Shown: piece by piece, positions 1 to 14,652 of the stretch | Layout: each line of letters opens with the position of its first letter | Position numbering within the stretch: position 1 is the stretch's first letter | NCBI GenBank assembly: GCA_945643635.1 | Contig: CALZFC010000029.1 | Location: forward strand, 3,883,501 to 3,947,500 | Reading direction: 5' to 3' | DNA: 64,000 bases | Source: Allodiplogaster sudhausi | Lineage: Eukaryota > Nematoda > Chromadorea > Rhabditida > Diplogasteridae | Translations under genes and position numbers: made by a program | The notes under the pieces: model-generated | Databases searched by the model: none | Seen by the model: the letters and a program-made list of their open reading frames with translations, nothing else | What the model was told of the DNA's origin: nothing

Positions 1-747
1 GCTTCTTAGCCAGTTGTGAGCATACTTGATGTGTTATATGTAATTTCATCATATTTTGTCATATATGCTTCTCTCCACTTTTCTCTTTCTCTCTCTTTCC
101 CTTTATCTCTCTTTCTCCTCGGCGTCGTTGTCATGCGTGCGTGTAAGCCCATCCCGCACCTCTCACGGCTTTCAACCGTGCTTTAAGGGTTTGGCGTCCA
201 GGCTTGGCGCCTCCGTGGTGGTTCGTCTCCACCTCGTCTCCTCCTCTTCCTTCCTCCTTCTATCTTCATCAGAAGCTCTTTCTCTTCCTTCCTACTTCCT
301 ACTCTACTTTCTCTCCTCAAGGACTTCCACGTCCAACTCCAGTTTTATTATTTCGTCACTATAAGGTTGTAATCTTTGTTTAGCTTCTCATTAGCTTTTC
401 TCTCCTCATACACACTTCTCTCTCTGCTCTTTCTCTCTCCATCAATCAATACGTAATTGGCAAGTAGCCATCTCACAGTTTCTCTCTCTCTTTCTGCTCT
501 CTCTCTCTCTCTACTCTCTCTCTCTCACTCTATCAATCGCTACCACATCCACCTAGCAAGGCCTGACTTGCTATCCCACCTCGTTACTCTACCGGTCAAT
601 AAGGTTTATGTATTAATTCTTGTAATAAATATCTTTTATTACTCGAGTTAGTCTCCTTTACAAAGCTGGTTTAAAGGAGACAGAGTCATTCGGAGGTCGT
701 GCGTGTCTTTATCATTCAGGCTCACGGTAAGGGCCATCTCCGAAATA
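1..747 (+). repeat. Left (5') long terminal repeat
   Basis: It is identical to 4002-4746 apart from small differences in the CT tracts near 430-520. It contains (CT)n runs and a 102-codon Ser/Leu open frame at 56-364 that is present in both copies and is probably not coding. The repeat ends at CCGAAATA, after which the two copies diverge. The window edge may truncate its 5' end. Confidence 0.8.
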
Positions 748-768
748 TGGTGCGTCGGCTCAATCGAC
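748..768 (+). promoter_or_regulatory. Putative primer-binding site
   Basis: TGGTGCGTCGGCTCAATCGA starts directly at the LTR boundary. Its reverse complement ends in CGCACCA and carries TCGATT, like the T-loop and 3' end of a tRNA. The tRNA identity was not determined. Confidence 0.55.
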
Positions 769-829
769 ACCCGGGCGCGGAACTGGCAGGCGAGCGCGTC
801 CAACTCACCACCACCGACTACTCGAGAGG

Positions 830-1170
830 AGACGAGCAGAGAAGGGCAGAGTGCCCAGACGAGCAGAGAAGGGCCGAGTGCCCCAGCGAGCAGAGACGAA
901 GAGGGCCCGAGAGCCCCAAGGAGAAGAGCGGGCCCGAGTGCCCCGAGCAGAGGAAAGGGCCCGAGTGCCCCGAGCAGAGGAAAGGGCCCGAGTGCCCTGA
1001 GAAGAAGACAAGGCCCGAGTGCCTCGAGAAGCTCCAGACGCAGAGCGGCAAGGGGTTGATCCCCGACCTTCAGCAGCAGAGCGGCAAGGTGTTGATCCCC
1101 GATCTACAGAAGCTGCTAGGGGTTGAGCCCCGATCTCGAGAAGGTGTGCTGCAAGGGGTTGAGCCCCGAT
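830..1170 (+). repeat. Imperfect purine-rich tandem repeats inside the LTR element
   Basis: Units of the type GAGCAGAGAAGGGC..GAGTGCCC recur about seven times between 830 and 1020. They are followed by four copies of a unit built on GGGGTTGAxCCCCGATC between 1050 and 1165. The translated frames give repeated PECPE/EQRRAECP peptides. No function recognised. Confidence 0.6.
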
Positions 1171-1747
1171 CGTCAAGAAGAGGATGACGAACTCGAGTGG
1201 TTCGACGCCCTTCCCGACTGGACAGTGGACTCCCTCCTACAAGTGGAAGAGCTCGAATCCTGTCGCACTGCTAGAGAGAGCAGTGCTGAAGACGTCTGGC
1301 ACGTGTTCGCGATCGCGGCGGAAAGCAGTGACGGAGAACCACGAGAATGGAAGCAAGAAGAACCTCTCTAAGAAGACGGCCACATGCAAGAAGCATCCAC
1401 CCGTCAGAAGAAGAAGTTCTCCAGCAGTCTCTCTACCCCGCTTCCCGGACAAGGCAGTGACAGCGGCCGATCGTGCAGCAAGAGCAGCTCGCCGGCAGCA
1501 ACTCGACAACCAGAAGGGAGGCAGACCAGACTCTCCAGCAGCCACTGACAAGAAGTCAGTACAGACAAGAAGGGAAGAAGACGAAGAAGAGGAGGATCCC
1601 GCCGTCCTCTACCCTCCTCCGCCCGTCTACATCTCTTCATCAGAAGAAGAGAAGGATCCAGCACTCTTATACCCTCCTCCACCTGGACACAACTCGTCGA
1701 GATTGACACGACGACTACCGTACTCACAGTAAGAAGCAGCGAGTCGT

Positions 1748-3040
1748 GTGCACCAGCAACTGGGAGGCAGGGAACAGAGAAGGCATCCGCCGACACCTCC
1801 ACTCAGATGGACGAGGACCGCGCAAGAAGCGTTTGACTCGCCAGGCCGCCGACTCCAAGAGGATTCGGAGGACGACTATCTGCAGTGGAGACAAGAATGG
1901 GAGGAGCGGAGAAGACTCCGGCGGCAACGGAGCAAGAGACCCGGCAGACAAGGCGCGGATCGCCAGCCGGATGCTGCGCAGACTGCAGCACAAGAGGAAC
2001 ACCAGACACCACCACGGAGGACGCAGCCGAGGCCGAGTGGAGCAGCGCAAGAGCGTCTGCAGCAGCCACCGGTCACAGAGGCGGCAGAGCAGCCGCAACC
2101 GAGGACTCTCCGGAGTCAAGAAGGGCCGAGTGGAGCAGCGCCAGAGCGACGGCGTCTGCATCGACCACCGGCCAGAGCAGCGGAAGAAGAACCGCTACCG
2201 AGGACTCCCCGTAGTCAAGCAGACCCGCGTGGAGCAGAGCAACTGCGTCTGCAGCAACCACCGGCCAGAGAAGCAGCGACAGAGCTGCAACCGAGGACTC
2301 CCCGCAGTCAAGAAGACCCTGATGGACCCGCACTGAACAAGGATCACGGATGCAAGAACGGAGAAGACCGCATCCCTGCAGCTGCCCCGACAGCGACCAG
2401 GCAGGATGCGAAGAAGAGCTTTCCCAGAGAGGAAGCAGCCAAGCCCGGTCAAGCTCAGCACCGGCACCCCTTCCAGAAGATGCCGCAGAAGCAGTTTCGG
2501 CAGACGGAAGAACTCCAGTCGTCGATCAAGAAGGCCGACGACAACACCAACTCCAAGCATCCACCACATCCACTCCAGCAGAATCCATCTCCATCTCGGC
2601 ACACGGACATCCAGCAGTCATCGCGAAGAATGAGCGACGACTCGTCCCACCACCAGCCACCCTCACAACAACTCCAGAAGAAGCCGACGAAGACACCCCG
2701 GCCCACAGATGAACAGCAGTCCAGAGTCAACCGGAAGGGCAAGGATCCCAGTGTCCCTCCTCGCTCCTGTCCGCGCAACGACGATGGCTGCACTCTCAAC
2801 TGGACTTTCCCGCATTCCTTCCCGCGGCCGCAGTTCCAGTCTCGGCCCGCAGAGAAGCAACAGCAGACGACGACGAGAGACCACGGAGGAGTAAACTCTT
2901 CGCGTGCTTCCATCTCGGTCGTCCCCTCACTCATCTCATCATCGGAAGGACTTTCCCGCATTCCTTCCCGCGGCCGCAGTTCCAGTCTCGGCCCGCAGAG
3001 AAGCAACAGCAGACGACGACGAGAGACCACGGAGGAGTAG
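1748..3040 (+). CDS. Internal Gln/Arg/Pro-rich open frame of the LTR element
   Basis: This is the longest open frame in the element (430 codons). It is low-complexity and basic, and shows no CCHC knuckle, protease DTG/DSG or YxDD motif. Residues ~95-195 contain three ~31-residue repeats built on LQQPP...RTPRSQ. The 3' end runs through a 146-bp tandem duplication (2802-3093). Because 146 is not a multiple of three, the frame reads the first repeat in a shifted frame and stops at the TAG of the second. The peptide ending RRRRETTEE is encoded in one frame in the first copy (stop TAA 2892-2894) and in this frame in the second. It could be a degenerate gag-like protein or non-coding; overlapping frames at 699-1187 and 1184-1732 are similar in quality. 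Confidence 0.3.
   Translation: MHQQLGGREQRRHPPTPPLRWTRTAQEAFDSPGRRLQEDSEDDYLQWRQEWEERRRLRRQRSKRPGRQGADRQPDAAQTAAQEEHQTPPRRTQPRPSGAAQERLQQPPVTEAAEQPQPRTLRSQEGPSGAAPERRRLHRPPARAAEEEPLPRTPRSQADPRGAEQLRLQQPPAREAATELQPRTPRSQEDPDGPALNKDHGCKNGEDRIPAAAPTATRQDAKKSFPREEAAKPGQAQHRHPFQKMPQKQFRQTEELQSSIKKADDNTNSKHPPHPLQQNPSPSRHTDIQQSSRRMSDDSSHHQPPSQQLQKKPTKTPRPTDEQQSRVNRKGKDPSVPPRSCPRNDDGCTLNWTFPHSFPRPQFQSRPAEKQQQTTTRDHGGVNSSRASISVVPSLISSSEGLSRIPSRGRSSSLGPQRSNSRRRRETTEE
2034..2330 (+). repeat. Three ~95-bp tandem repeats in the LTR-element interior
   Basis: Units begin with GTGGAGCAG(C/A)GCAA and end with ACCGAGGACTC(T/C)CC..AGTCAAGA. They start near 2036, 2129 and 2229 and give a ~31-residue peptide repeat in one frame. 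The copies are clearly diverged, so they are older than the LTR pair. Confidence 0.65.
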
Positions 3041-3093
3041 ACTCTTCGCGTGCTTCCATCTCGGTCGTCCCCTCACTCATCTCATCATCGGAA
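2802..3093 (+). repeat. 146-bp tandem duplication in the LTR element
   Basis: The segment 2802-2947 is repeated at 2948-3093 with only a couple of differences, including GAGTAA versus GAGTAG at the in-unit stop codon. The duplication length is not divisible by three and shifts the reading frame. Confidence 0.85.
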
Positions 3094-4001
3094 GGCAGCA
3101 AGCGCAGCAGCTCCAAGGCCCGCATTCCCGACCGGATCAAGAACCGCGTCCGCGAACGGCCTCAGCGATCGGCTCACCACCTGCACCAGCACATCTGGCA
3201 GGCCGTCGATCGCTCCACTTCCAAGATTCCTCCCATCGATGTCCCTTCCGCATCCTCCAACGACTTTGGCAAGTCGACCACGAAGGGCCACGGCAAGAAG
3301 AAGTCGCTCACCGGGAAGGTGAAGCACCCCGGCGCGTCGGACAAAACACTCTCTTCTCGGGCCGCCGCAGCGTCACAAGGCCACGCCTGTGATGACTTCC
3401 CTCCAGTCTACAGTATCCACTACCACGACTACTCCACTGATGTTCTCCGGAGTTCTATCTCCACTCTTCCTGCACTTCTGTCATCTCTCCAGACACGACT
3501 ACGAGCTCAAGTTCTTCCGAATCGAGCCGCTCAAGTTCTTCCGAGAAGAGCCGCTCAAGTCCTACCGAGTCGAGAACTACCGTACCAAGAGCAACCAGCA
3601 AGGACAACAAGGAAGTCAGCCCTTCCCCCCTCTCATGTTGTTTTTCCCCTCTCTTTCTCTGGCGGCAGCGTTTCCGTTATACGGAAATGACTGCATGTTT
3701 AGTCCACATTAATTGTATTTTGTATTTCCCGCCCCCTTTGTAGCGGTGTAGGACCAATCCGCGCGTTGCGGTCGCGGAGCGGTTGACCTCTCCCTCGCCT
3801 ACGTGTCACGCTAGGCCTATCCCGTCCCTGCCACCTCATTGTTAGCGTCCTTCCTTCTCCGGGCCGGCAGGGCCTCTTCCTTCTCCTCTTCACTTCTTTT
3901 ACCTGTTATGCCATGTCATGTTTAGAAGAGTTATTATAACTCTTCCTCATGTTATAACTTGTATTGATATGGGCCCTTTGGCCATCTATTATGCGGTGCT
4001 G

Positions 4002-4746
4002 GCTTCTTAGCCAGTTGTGAGCATACTTGATGTGTTATATGTAATTTCATCATATTTTGTCATATATGCTTCTCTCCACTTTTCTCTTTCTCTCTCTTTC
4101 CCTTTATCTCTCTTTCTCCTCGGCGTCGTTGTCATGCGTGCGTGTAAGCCCATCCCGCACCTCTCACGGCTTTCAACCGTGCTTTAAGGGTTTGGCGTCC
4201 AGGCTTGGCGCCTCCGTGGTGGTTCGTCTCCACCTCGTCTCCTCCTCTTCCTTCCTCCTTCTATCTTCATCAGAAGCTCTTTCTCTTCCTTCCTACTTCC
4301 TACTCTACTTTCTCTCCTCAAGGACTTCCACGTCCAACTCCAGTTTTATTATTTCGTCACTATAAGGTTGTAATCTTTGTTTAGCTTCTCATTAGCTTTT
4401 CTCTCCTCATACACACTTCTCTCTCTACTCTTTCTCTCTCCATCAATCAATACGTAATTGGCAAGTAGCCATCTCACAGTTTCTCTCTCTCTCTCTGCTC
4501 TCTCTCTCTCTACTCTCTCTCTCTCACTCTATCAATCGCTACCACATCCACCTAGCAAGGCCTGACTTGCTATCCCACCTCGTTACTCTACCGGTCAATA
4601 AGGTTTATGTATTAATTCTTGTAATAAATATCTTTTATTACTCGAGTTAGTCTCCTTTACAAAGCTGGTTTAAAGGAGACAGAGTCATTCGGAGGTCGTG
4701 CGTGTCTTTATCATTCAGGCTCACGGTAAGGGCCATCTCCGAAATA
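4002..4746 (+). repeat. Right (3') long terminal repeat
   Basis: It is a copy of 1-747. It ends at CCGAAATA and is followed by unrelated CT-rich DNA that leads into a splice acceptor at 4982, so the element appears to lie in an intron. The true 5' border of this LTR may be earlier than 4002, because the left copy is cut by the window edge. Confidence 0.8.
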
Positions 4747-4775
4747 CATCTCGTTATATTCTCCCATTCCTATCT

Positions 4776-4816
<41 letters not shown>

Positions 4817-4820
4817 AACT

Positions 4821-4859
<39 letters not shown>

Positions 4860-4982
4860 CACTCTCAATCTCACTCTCTCACTCTCTCTCTCACACACTC
4901 TGTCTCTCTTTTTCTCTCACTCTCTATCTTTCTCACTCTCCTAACTCTCTCCCTTTCTTTCCTTCAAGAATTTTTGTTTTAG

Positions 4983-5182
4983 TTTTCTCCAACACAATAG
5001 AGCAAGTTATTCCAGGTCTCCTCCACTCTCTCCATCCCGAGTTCGATGACTCCGAGCACCTCATGGATGTGGTCGCGAGGGGACTAAGGGGATTGATGGC
5101 TGCAGTCGGAGGAGGCCAAGGAGGCCAAGGAGGAGGAGGAGAGGGACAGGCAGAGAGACCGCGAGAGGAAAGACCAGAGTAG
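4983..5182 (+). CDS. 3'-terminal exon of an unrecognised + strand gene
   Basis: A pyrimidine-rich stretch ending TTTTGTTTTAG is followed by a 200-bp open exon (phase-1 entry). It encodes FSNTIEQVIPGLLHS, then an acidic/amphipathic stretch (HPEFDDSEHLMDVVARGLRG), then a Gly/Gln-rich tail and an EERPE end before TAG at 5180-5182. The helical, mixed-composition part argues for real coding, unlike the surrounding CT repeats. I do not recognise the family. The upstream exons must lie left of the LTR element, i.e. outside the window, so the retrotransposon would sit in the last intron. An antisense frame covers the same stretch but lacks splice logic. Confidence 0.5.
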
Positions 5183-7480
5183 AGAGAGAAGGGGGAGACA
5201 GGGTAGAGAGAGAGAGAGGGTGAGAGAGAGATAGAGGGTGTGAGAGAGAGCGAGGGTGAGAGAGAGAGGGCGTGAGAGAGAGCGAGGGTGAGAGAGAGAG
5301 AATAAATGAATGAATGAGAATAAGGAACTGGGAAGGAAAAAAATGGAGAGAATAAGAGTGCGGAAAGATAATTCATTAGAAAAGAAAAAGGTTTTTTTTA
5401 TATGGATGATGTGAGATTTTGGCCTGCCCGCTCGTTATCGAATTAATTCCTATTTGTGTTTATGGGTATGGGATTTTTTTATTCTCTGTAAACTTTTAAT
5501 TAAAAGTTGGCTGTTTTGCTCATCGAAGGTGTATTACTAGTAATCTGGCGAATTTGTTGGATATGTATCTATTTGTATCGTTTATCTCTCGGATACATTG
5601 AATCGTTCGCTAAGAAGAATAAAAATTTTATGAGGACAACTGGATGCAATGTGGTTATGCATGAAAACATTACAAACACAACGTAACCGAGTATTTATTT
5701 CCAATGTAACAATCAAACAAATAACAATTCATCTTCTTTCTTGACAACCTCAAAAGATCCAAGAATGTTGCGCACCTATGAGAGATAAAGAAAGAAATAT
5801 GCTCCGAAAACAAAAGCTTCATCACGAAGGAAGGATCAAAGAGGGATCCATGCGAGTAAATCACCGATGGACTTGTGGCGGTATGCAAGCAATATAAAAA
5901 AAATACTAGGAGTATCTGGTAAAATTTAAGGCGGTTGAGGAGTTGGCAAAAGGCAGATGAAGGGCGTGACAGACAAACATTCCGGATATATGTTATACAC
6001 CAAAATGAACTCATACATATAGAAATACTTAGGTAAATTATTCCCCGGATACCTCCTTTAACAACGTTGAGACCATGAAATGCACAAGGGCACAAAACTC
6101 CTGAGGCTCGCGTAACAACGTAAAGAAAAACGAGGCGACATAATTAGAGACCGCAGATGATTTTCCCAAACCGCTTGAAAATGTAAATGAGGACTGTTTT
6201 TGGGGAGTTTAGGTGATCAGAAAACGATTTCTAAAATCAGAATCTCACGAAAGTTTTAAATTATCTTACAAAAACCCCTTTAAAAAATGCGAATTCCTGG
6301 GGAAGATGGGCCTCCTACAGTAGGCCCGTCCACGTATCTCAATGTGCCAAACGGAGTTCGGCTGGTCAGATGATCGAACAAGACGAGTAGTTGTGCTCGA
6401 TAAATTTAATTCCTATTAATTTTCCATTCTTTTGCTTTTTTAAAGCTAATTTTATATCCGGCTAATCTCCATGATCATTCTTCTACGTGCTTTCATACCC
6501 TCAAATCGCCTCTGTAGAAGTGGTTAATTATTTCGACTAAAAAATAGCCACATAATCAACAACAATTCACTGTCGCCTCGCAGAATCTCGGTCATAGTCT
6601 ACATAGGTATACTGGCGGATGTCTTCTATCATAAAATGATGTTTAAAAATCCCGAGGACATCTGGGATACATATTAAATCATTATAAGTGGGATAAACCA
6701 TGAAGTGATAATTTTGTTCGAGGGAAATTTTTCGTGTTTGCTCGCAATATACGAACAAAAAAATCAGTGTACTGAATCCAGATCGGCTTTAAGTATAATC
6801 TCTCTCCAAGATGCGATCAGGGAATACCGATAAACGAAATAGAATGAAAAAATGAGCTTGCACCTGTTTCAGCTAGAAACTATCTATCAATGATATCTCC
6901 TTATCGCCTCGCAGAAATTCGACAAGAAACCGCCTAGCTGTCACACAACATGCCATCTAATATTAAATTAAAATAAGAATCCCCGAGCTTGCGGATGATC
7001 CAAATTATAGTTGAAAAACTGAAAAAGCCAAGCTCACGTAAAAAACCTTCTAATGAGGTTTTTTCAGCGTAGTGCCCGTGTATGCAAGGCAGAATAGCGC
7101 CCAACACTTTGAAAAACCTTCCTTTAAAATATTGACAAAAAGATTCTTGACAATTTTACCGACAAACTGCAAAAAAAGAATAAAAAGTTATAGAACAAGC
7201 TCTCTTCAAAAATTTGAATTTATCAGTCCGAACGTGACAAATTCCGCTAATTCCGTTACGGTAGGTTGACCCAGTTTTGTGTTATGTCATTCTTTCACAC
7301 TGCGGTCTCTAGACATAATACAGAAATGGAAAGTGGATGATAGTTATTCTGTCCAATTTAAAAATAATTAAAAATCGAATAAGCTTAAATACTCTGAAGT
7401 ACTCTACATCAATTGATCCTTCAAAATTCTTAAAAGAAATCTGCTTGGAAAAAATTGCTTCTTAGTAAACAAATATCTCA
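5183..7480. other. AT-rich intergenic DNA, no gene seen
   Basis: Apart from a (GA)n tract at about 5180-5310, the region is AT-rich with short random open frames on both strands and no exon-like GC island or splice logic. The longest frame (5670-6095, minus) has no recognisable features. Confidence 0.5.
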
Positions 7481-7521
7481 AAATGGATAGATTGTTCCGA
7501 GAGAGAGAGGAGAGGGGAAGA

Positions 7522-7558
<37 letters not shown>

Positions 7559-7626
7559 GGGGAGGGAGAGGGAGAGAGAGGGGGAGAGGGAGCGAGGGAG
7601 GGAGAGAGGGGGAGAGAGAGAGACAG

Positions 7627-11779
<4,153 letters not shown>

Positions 11780-11800
11780 CTCTCGGAAAAGGGCGGGAAA
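11780..11800 (-). promoter_or_regulatory. E2F-like motif upstream of RPC6-like copy A
   Basis: On the minus strand TTTCCCGCCC lies ~10 bp upstream of the start ATG at 11779. The other RPC6 copies have the same or a closely related element at the equivalent place, which suggests a promoter or 5'UTR element. It resembles the E2F consensus TTTSSCGC. Confidence 0.4.
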
Positions 11801-11872
11801 CAATATTATTTGAAAATATTGGCGCGAACATCGAAATCTTAAGAATATTAATTAGAGTCAACAACAACACAT

Positions 11873-12187
11873 CAATTTCGCGGAAATGGACGGGAAATAC
11901 AATTGTTTTGGTACTATTCAGTTACTCCTGCTCCAGTCAAGAAGTACTATTCAGTTACTCCTGCTCCAGTCAAAATTCAATTTCGCGGAAATGGACGGGA
12001 AATACAATTGTTTTGGTACTATTCAGTTACTCCTGCTCCAGTCAAGAAGTACTATTCAGTTACTCCTGCTCCAGTCAAAATTCAATTTCGCGGAAATGGA
12101 CGGGAAATACAATTGTTTTGGTACTATTCAGTTACTCCTGCTCCAGTCAAGAGGTACTATTCAGTTACTCCTGCTCCAGTCAAAATT
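11873..12187 (+). repeat. 105-bp tandem repeat, 3 copies
   Basis: Units start at 11873, 11978 and 12083 (CAATTTCGCGGAAATGGACG). Each unit contains two copies of a 33-bp element built on TACTATTCAGTTACTCCTGC. Since 105 is divisible by three, three frames stay open, which makes spurious 35-residue protein repeats. Confidence 0.9.
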
Positions 12188-12697
12188 TTTTTCAAAAAAA
12201 AAAAAATTTTCTTCCAAATTCACTCCACGGGGGTTTATTAGCACGAGCAACACGAATACAACCATAATTTTGCTTTATTCCGTAATTTATTTGCCTTCGC
12301 GTATAGGTCATTGAGGGATATTCCGAGCAGTTCGTTTTGTATTTGGCGATGGTTGAGGTATTGCCAAGCCGCGATGTTTCACACAGTCAGCAAAAGACAA
12401 ATGCTGAGCCTTCTGGGCTCCTTCTATCTCGTTAAACTGACAGAATAACCTGATATCAACGTTATATTCGTGTTCCCCTCATCAATAAACCCCCCGGTGG
12501 AGATTTACATGCTGTTGGAGGGAAAACTACTTTTGACGAAAAGTGGTCAGAACTTTTGTTTTTTGACGGAATTCTGCAAAACGGTTGTTGTATTCGTGTT
12601 CTACGTGCTAATAAACCCCGGTGGAGTGAATTTGGAAGGAAAAATTTTTTTGAAAAAAATTTTCTTGACTGGAGCAGGAGTAACTGAATAGTACCAT
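12130..12697. mobile_element. Inverted-repeat (MITE/foldback-like) element
   Basis: Sequence 12130-12262 (CAGTTACTCCTGCTCCAGTC ... GGTTTATTAGCACG ... CACGAATACAAC) is present as its reverse complement at about 12588-12697, with ~320 bp between. The arm is about 110-125 bp and overlaps the last unit of the 105-bp array, so the array may be an amplified terminus of the element. Confidence 0.65.
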
Positions 12698-12699
12698 TG

Positions 12700-13392
12700 T
12701 TTTTAACTAGATAAAAGAGCACAACTTTCCACAGGGAAGAAATATGAAAAGCATATCTATCAAAAATTTGGAAATATTCAGATTTGAAAATATAAACTAA
12801 GGAGCACAAAGTGTCAAACAGAACGAATGAGTAAACAGTAACCATTTAAAAATATATAAATCATGAAAACTATATCAAATAACATACTTATTTGGAGAGA
12901 ATGAATGAATAAGCGACTATTGCTTATTGTTAGTCAAACGCAAAACATGCATATGGACAAATAACATGAATAAACTGCGCCTTCAGGAACATTCTTTTGT
13001 TGAGCGAATAAAAAACAACAAACGTACAAAGAAATAAAAGAAAGAAATGAATAATGAAAGAAGAACCTCGATTTTAAGTGTTTGGAATCCAAACTTTGGA
13101 TGCTTATATTTAGTGCGCATTAGGAATTCATGTTATTCTGATTTCACACCGAATCATTTACCTAACACCAAATGTTTCATGAATGCACTTCAATTGTTAT
13201 GCATGAAAACTTTACAAATGGAAGTTTTTTTTTATACATTTATTAAATGACATAATTGTTATTAAGTGCAATTACAGTGAAACGTCGTTCAAGACCATTT
13301 TTTCACCTCTGGACAAATAGTGGTGTGCAAGCAATTATATATAATTTTTTTTTCACATTTTATAGCATTCCACTTGTAAATGATGCAATCAA
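12700..13392. other. AT-rich spacer between RPC6 copies, nothing recognised
   Basis: No exon-like segment or RNA gene seen. Short open frames only. Confidence 0.5.
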
Positions 13393-14308
13393 TCAGCGCG
13401 ACGAAATCCTCGTAAATTCTGGCGGCGCTCCGAGTAGAACGTTCCTCAGAAGCATCATGAGGAGCTCCTCGTTGAGCTGGCGTTTTAAGGTTCTTCCTCC
13501 GGTGAAGCTCGCCTCTTCGTCCGCGTCATAAGGCACATAGCAGCACGTCTTCGTCGCATCATTCGACTTGAGAAAGTTCGATATATCAATTCCAAATCAA
13601 TATAATTTGTCTTCAATTTATTTATTTTTAATCTTAAAAAAACGTTCATTTTTAGACTTTATAATTTTAATCATCATTAGTATATTTACTTTTAAAAAAA
13701 AAAAAGTAAATAAATAATAATAATAATTAACACATATCTCAAACTCTAAAACTTTATTTTTAGAGTAGATACTAAGTAATTTTTTTGTATTATTAAGAAG
13801 TACTCTTTTAGCAGGTAAATAAGCAAATCATTGCACACCGATATACCTTGACGTCTTTAATCTGCTTCTTCTGCTCGAGCGATTTGAGCGCATTGCGAAT
13901 CTGTAAGCGATCTATATTTCTACTCTTATAATCTTTATTCTTTTAAGTGCGATGCATGGAAAAGACAAAATTGAAAATTTTAAATTTGAATCTCCCGCCA
14001 AACACATACCTGCTCTAGCGAGAGTCCGCTACGGTCACGCAGAGCGCGAATCCAGATGCCCCTGTTACCGGCATGGAAAACGAGCGAGTCGAGCAGGCTC
14101 TCCTCGTTGGTCAACTCGGCCGGCTCGGCCACCTTCGCCTTCGCGCGGACCGCGTCGGGAAACTGACGAAGCGATTCAGGGAAAGGAACGCGAATTGAAT
14201 TTTTTTTGTTGATGTCAAAACAAGATGCACATAAGGTTGACATGGATTCTGAATTCGCGGTTTCTTATGGCTAGGACACCGCATTTGTAGGCTATACTTG
14301 ATTAAGAA

Positions 14309-14354
<46 letters not shown>

Positions 14355-14636
14355 ATCTCATCCATGTCTCTCAATCCCTTTTTCTCTCTCTCTCCCTCCC
14401 TCTTCCCCTCTCTCTTCCCCTCTCTCTCTCCCTCTCTTCAGCTCTCTCTCTCTCTTTCTCACTCTCTCTCTTTCTCTCCTAACCTTAATCAGCTCAACTC
14501 GATGATCAGCAAGGAGTGCGTTGAGCGCGCGCACTGCATCCACCTTGGAGACGCCTTCTCCGAGGAGGCCGGCCAGCTCATTCACATCCGCACCGTCCGG
14601 CTCAGTCTCCAGCAGAGATAGCAAGCGAGTATCCAT
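13393..14636 (-). CDS. Short RPC6 (POLR3F)-like paralogue, copy B
   Basis: Four exons: 14636-14484, 14162-14010, 13900-13847 and 13566-13393, all phase 0, giving ~177 residues. Exon 1 is a winged helix (MDTRLLSLLETEPDGADVN). Exon 2 contains AGNRGIW, the signature of the second RPC6 winged helix (AGNKGIW in human RPC6). Exon 3 is NALKSLEQKK followed by the conserved VKS junction. Exon 4 has SFTGGRTLKRQ and LNEELLMMLLRNVL, matching the region after the VTGG turn, and stops with TGA at 13393-13395. Full-length RPC6 is ~316 residues, so the C-terminal half, including the Fe-S-cluster cysteines, is missing. Known role of the family: the RPC3/6/7 subcomplex in Pol III initiation. This copy could be a truncated but intact paralogue or a decaying duplicate. 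Confidence 0.75.
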
Positions 14637-14639
14637 CTT

Positions 14640-14652
14640 GGCGGGAAATATT
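14640..14652 (-). promoter_or_regulatory. E2F-like motif directly upstream of copy B start
   Basis: On the minus strand ATATTTCCCGCCAAG is followed at once by the ATG. The same string precedes the ATG of the fourth copy (22837), and related forms precede the other two. Confidence 0.45.

Larger units (their letters stand above)
1..4746 (+). mobile_element. Non-autonomous LTR retrotransposon-like element
   Basis: Positions 1-747 recur as a direct repeat at 4002-4746 (offset 4001 falling to 3999 after a 2-bp change in a CT run), with the two copies almost identical. Immediately after the left copy comes TGGTGCGTCGGCTCAATC, a typical tRNA primer-binding site start (TGG = complement of CCA). The ~3.25-kb interior holds overlapping Gln/Arg/Glu/Pro-rich open frames but nothing I recognise as protease, reverse transcriptase, RNase H or integrase. 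It therefore looks like a LARD/TRIM-like passenger element needing enzymes in trans. The left LTR may begin before the window, so the outer boundary and target-site duplication cannot be read. Near-identity of the LTRs implies recent insertion. Confidence 0.75.

Noticed and set aside
56..364. 102-codon Ser/Leu open frame, repeated at 4057-4365
   Set aside because: It is duplicated only because it lies in both LTRs; the composition comes from CT-rich DNA, and no signal or domain argues for a protein.
5670..6095. 141-codon minus open frame
   Set aside because: AT-rich, no domain, no GC-richer exon signature like the true exons here.
11873..12187. CRISPR array
   Set aside because: Repeats are contiguous with no unique spacers, and the genome is eukaryotic.
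11886..12314. Protein with LLLLQS repeats
   Set aside because: The 105-bp tandem unit is divisible by three, so three frames stay open by construction.
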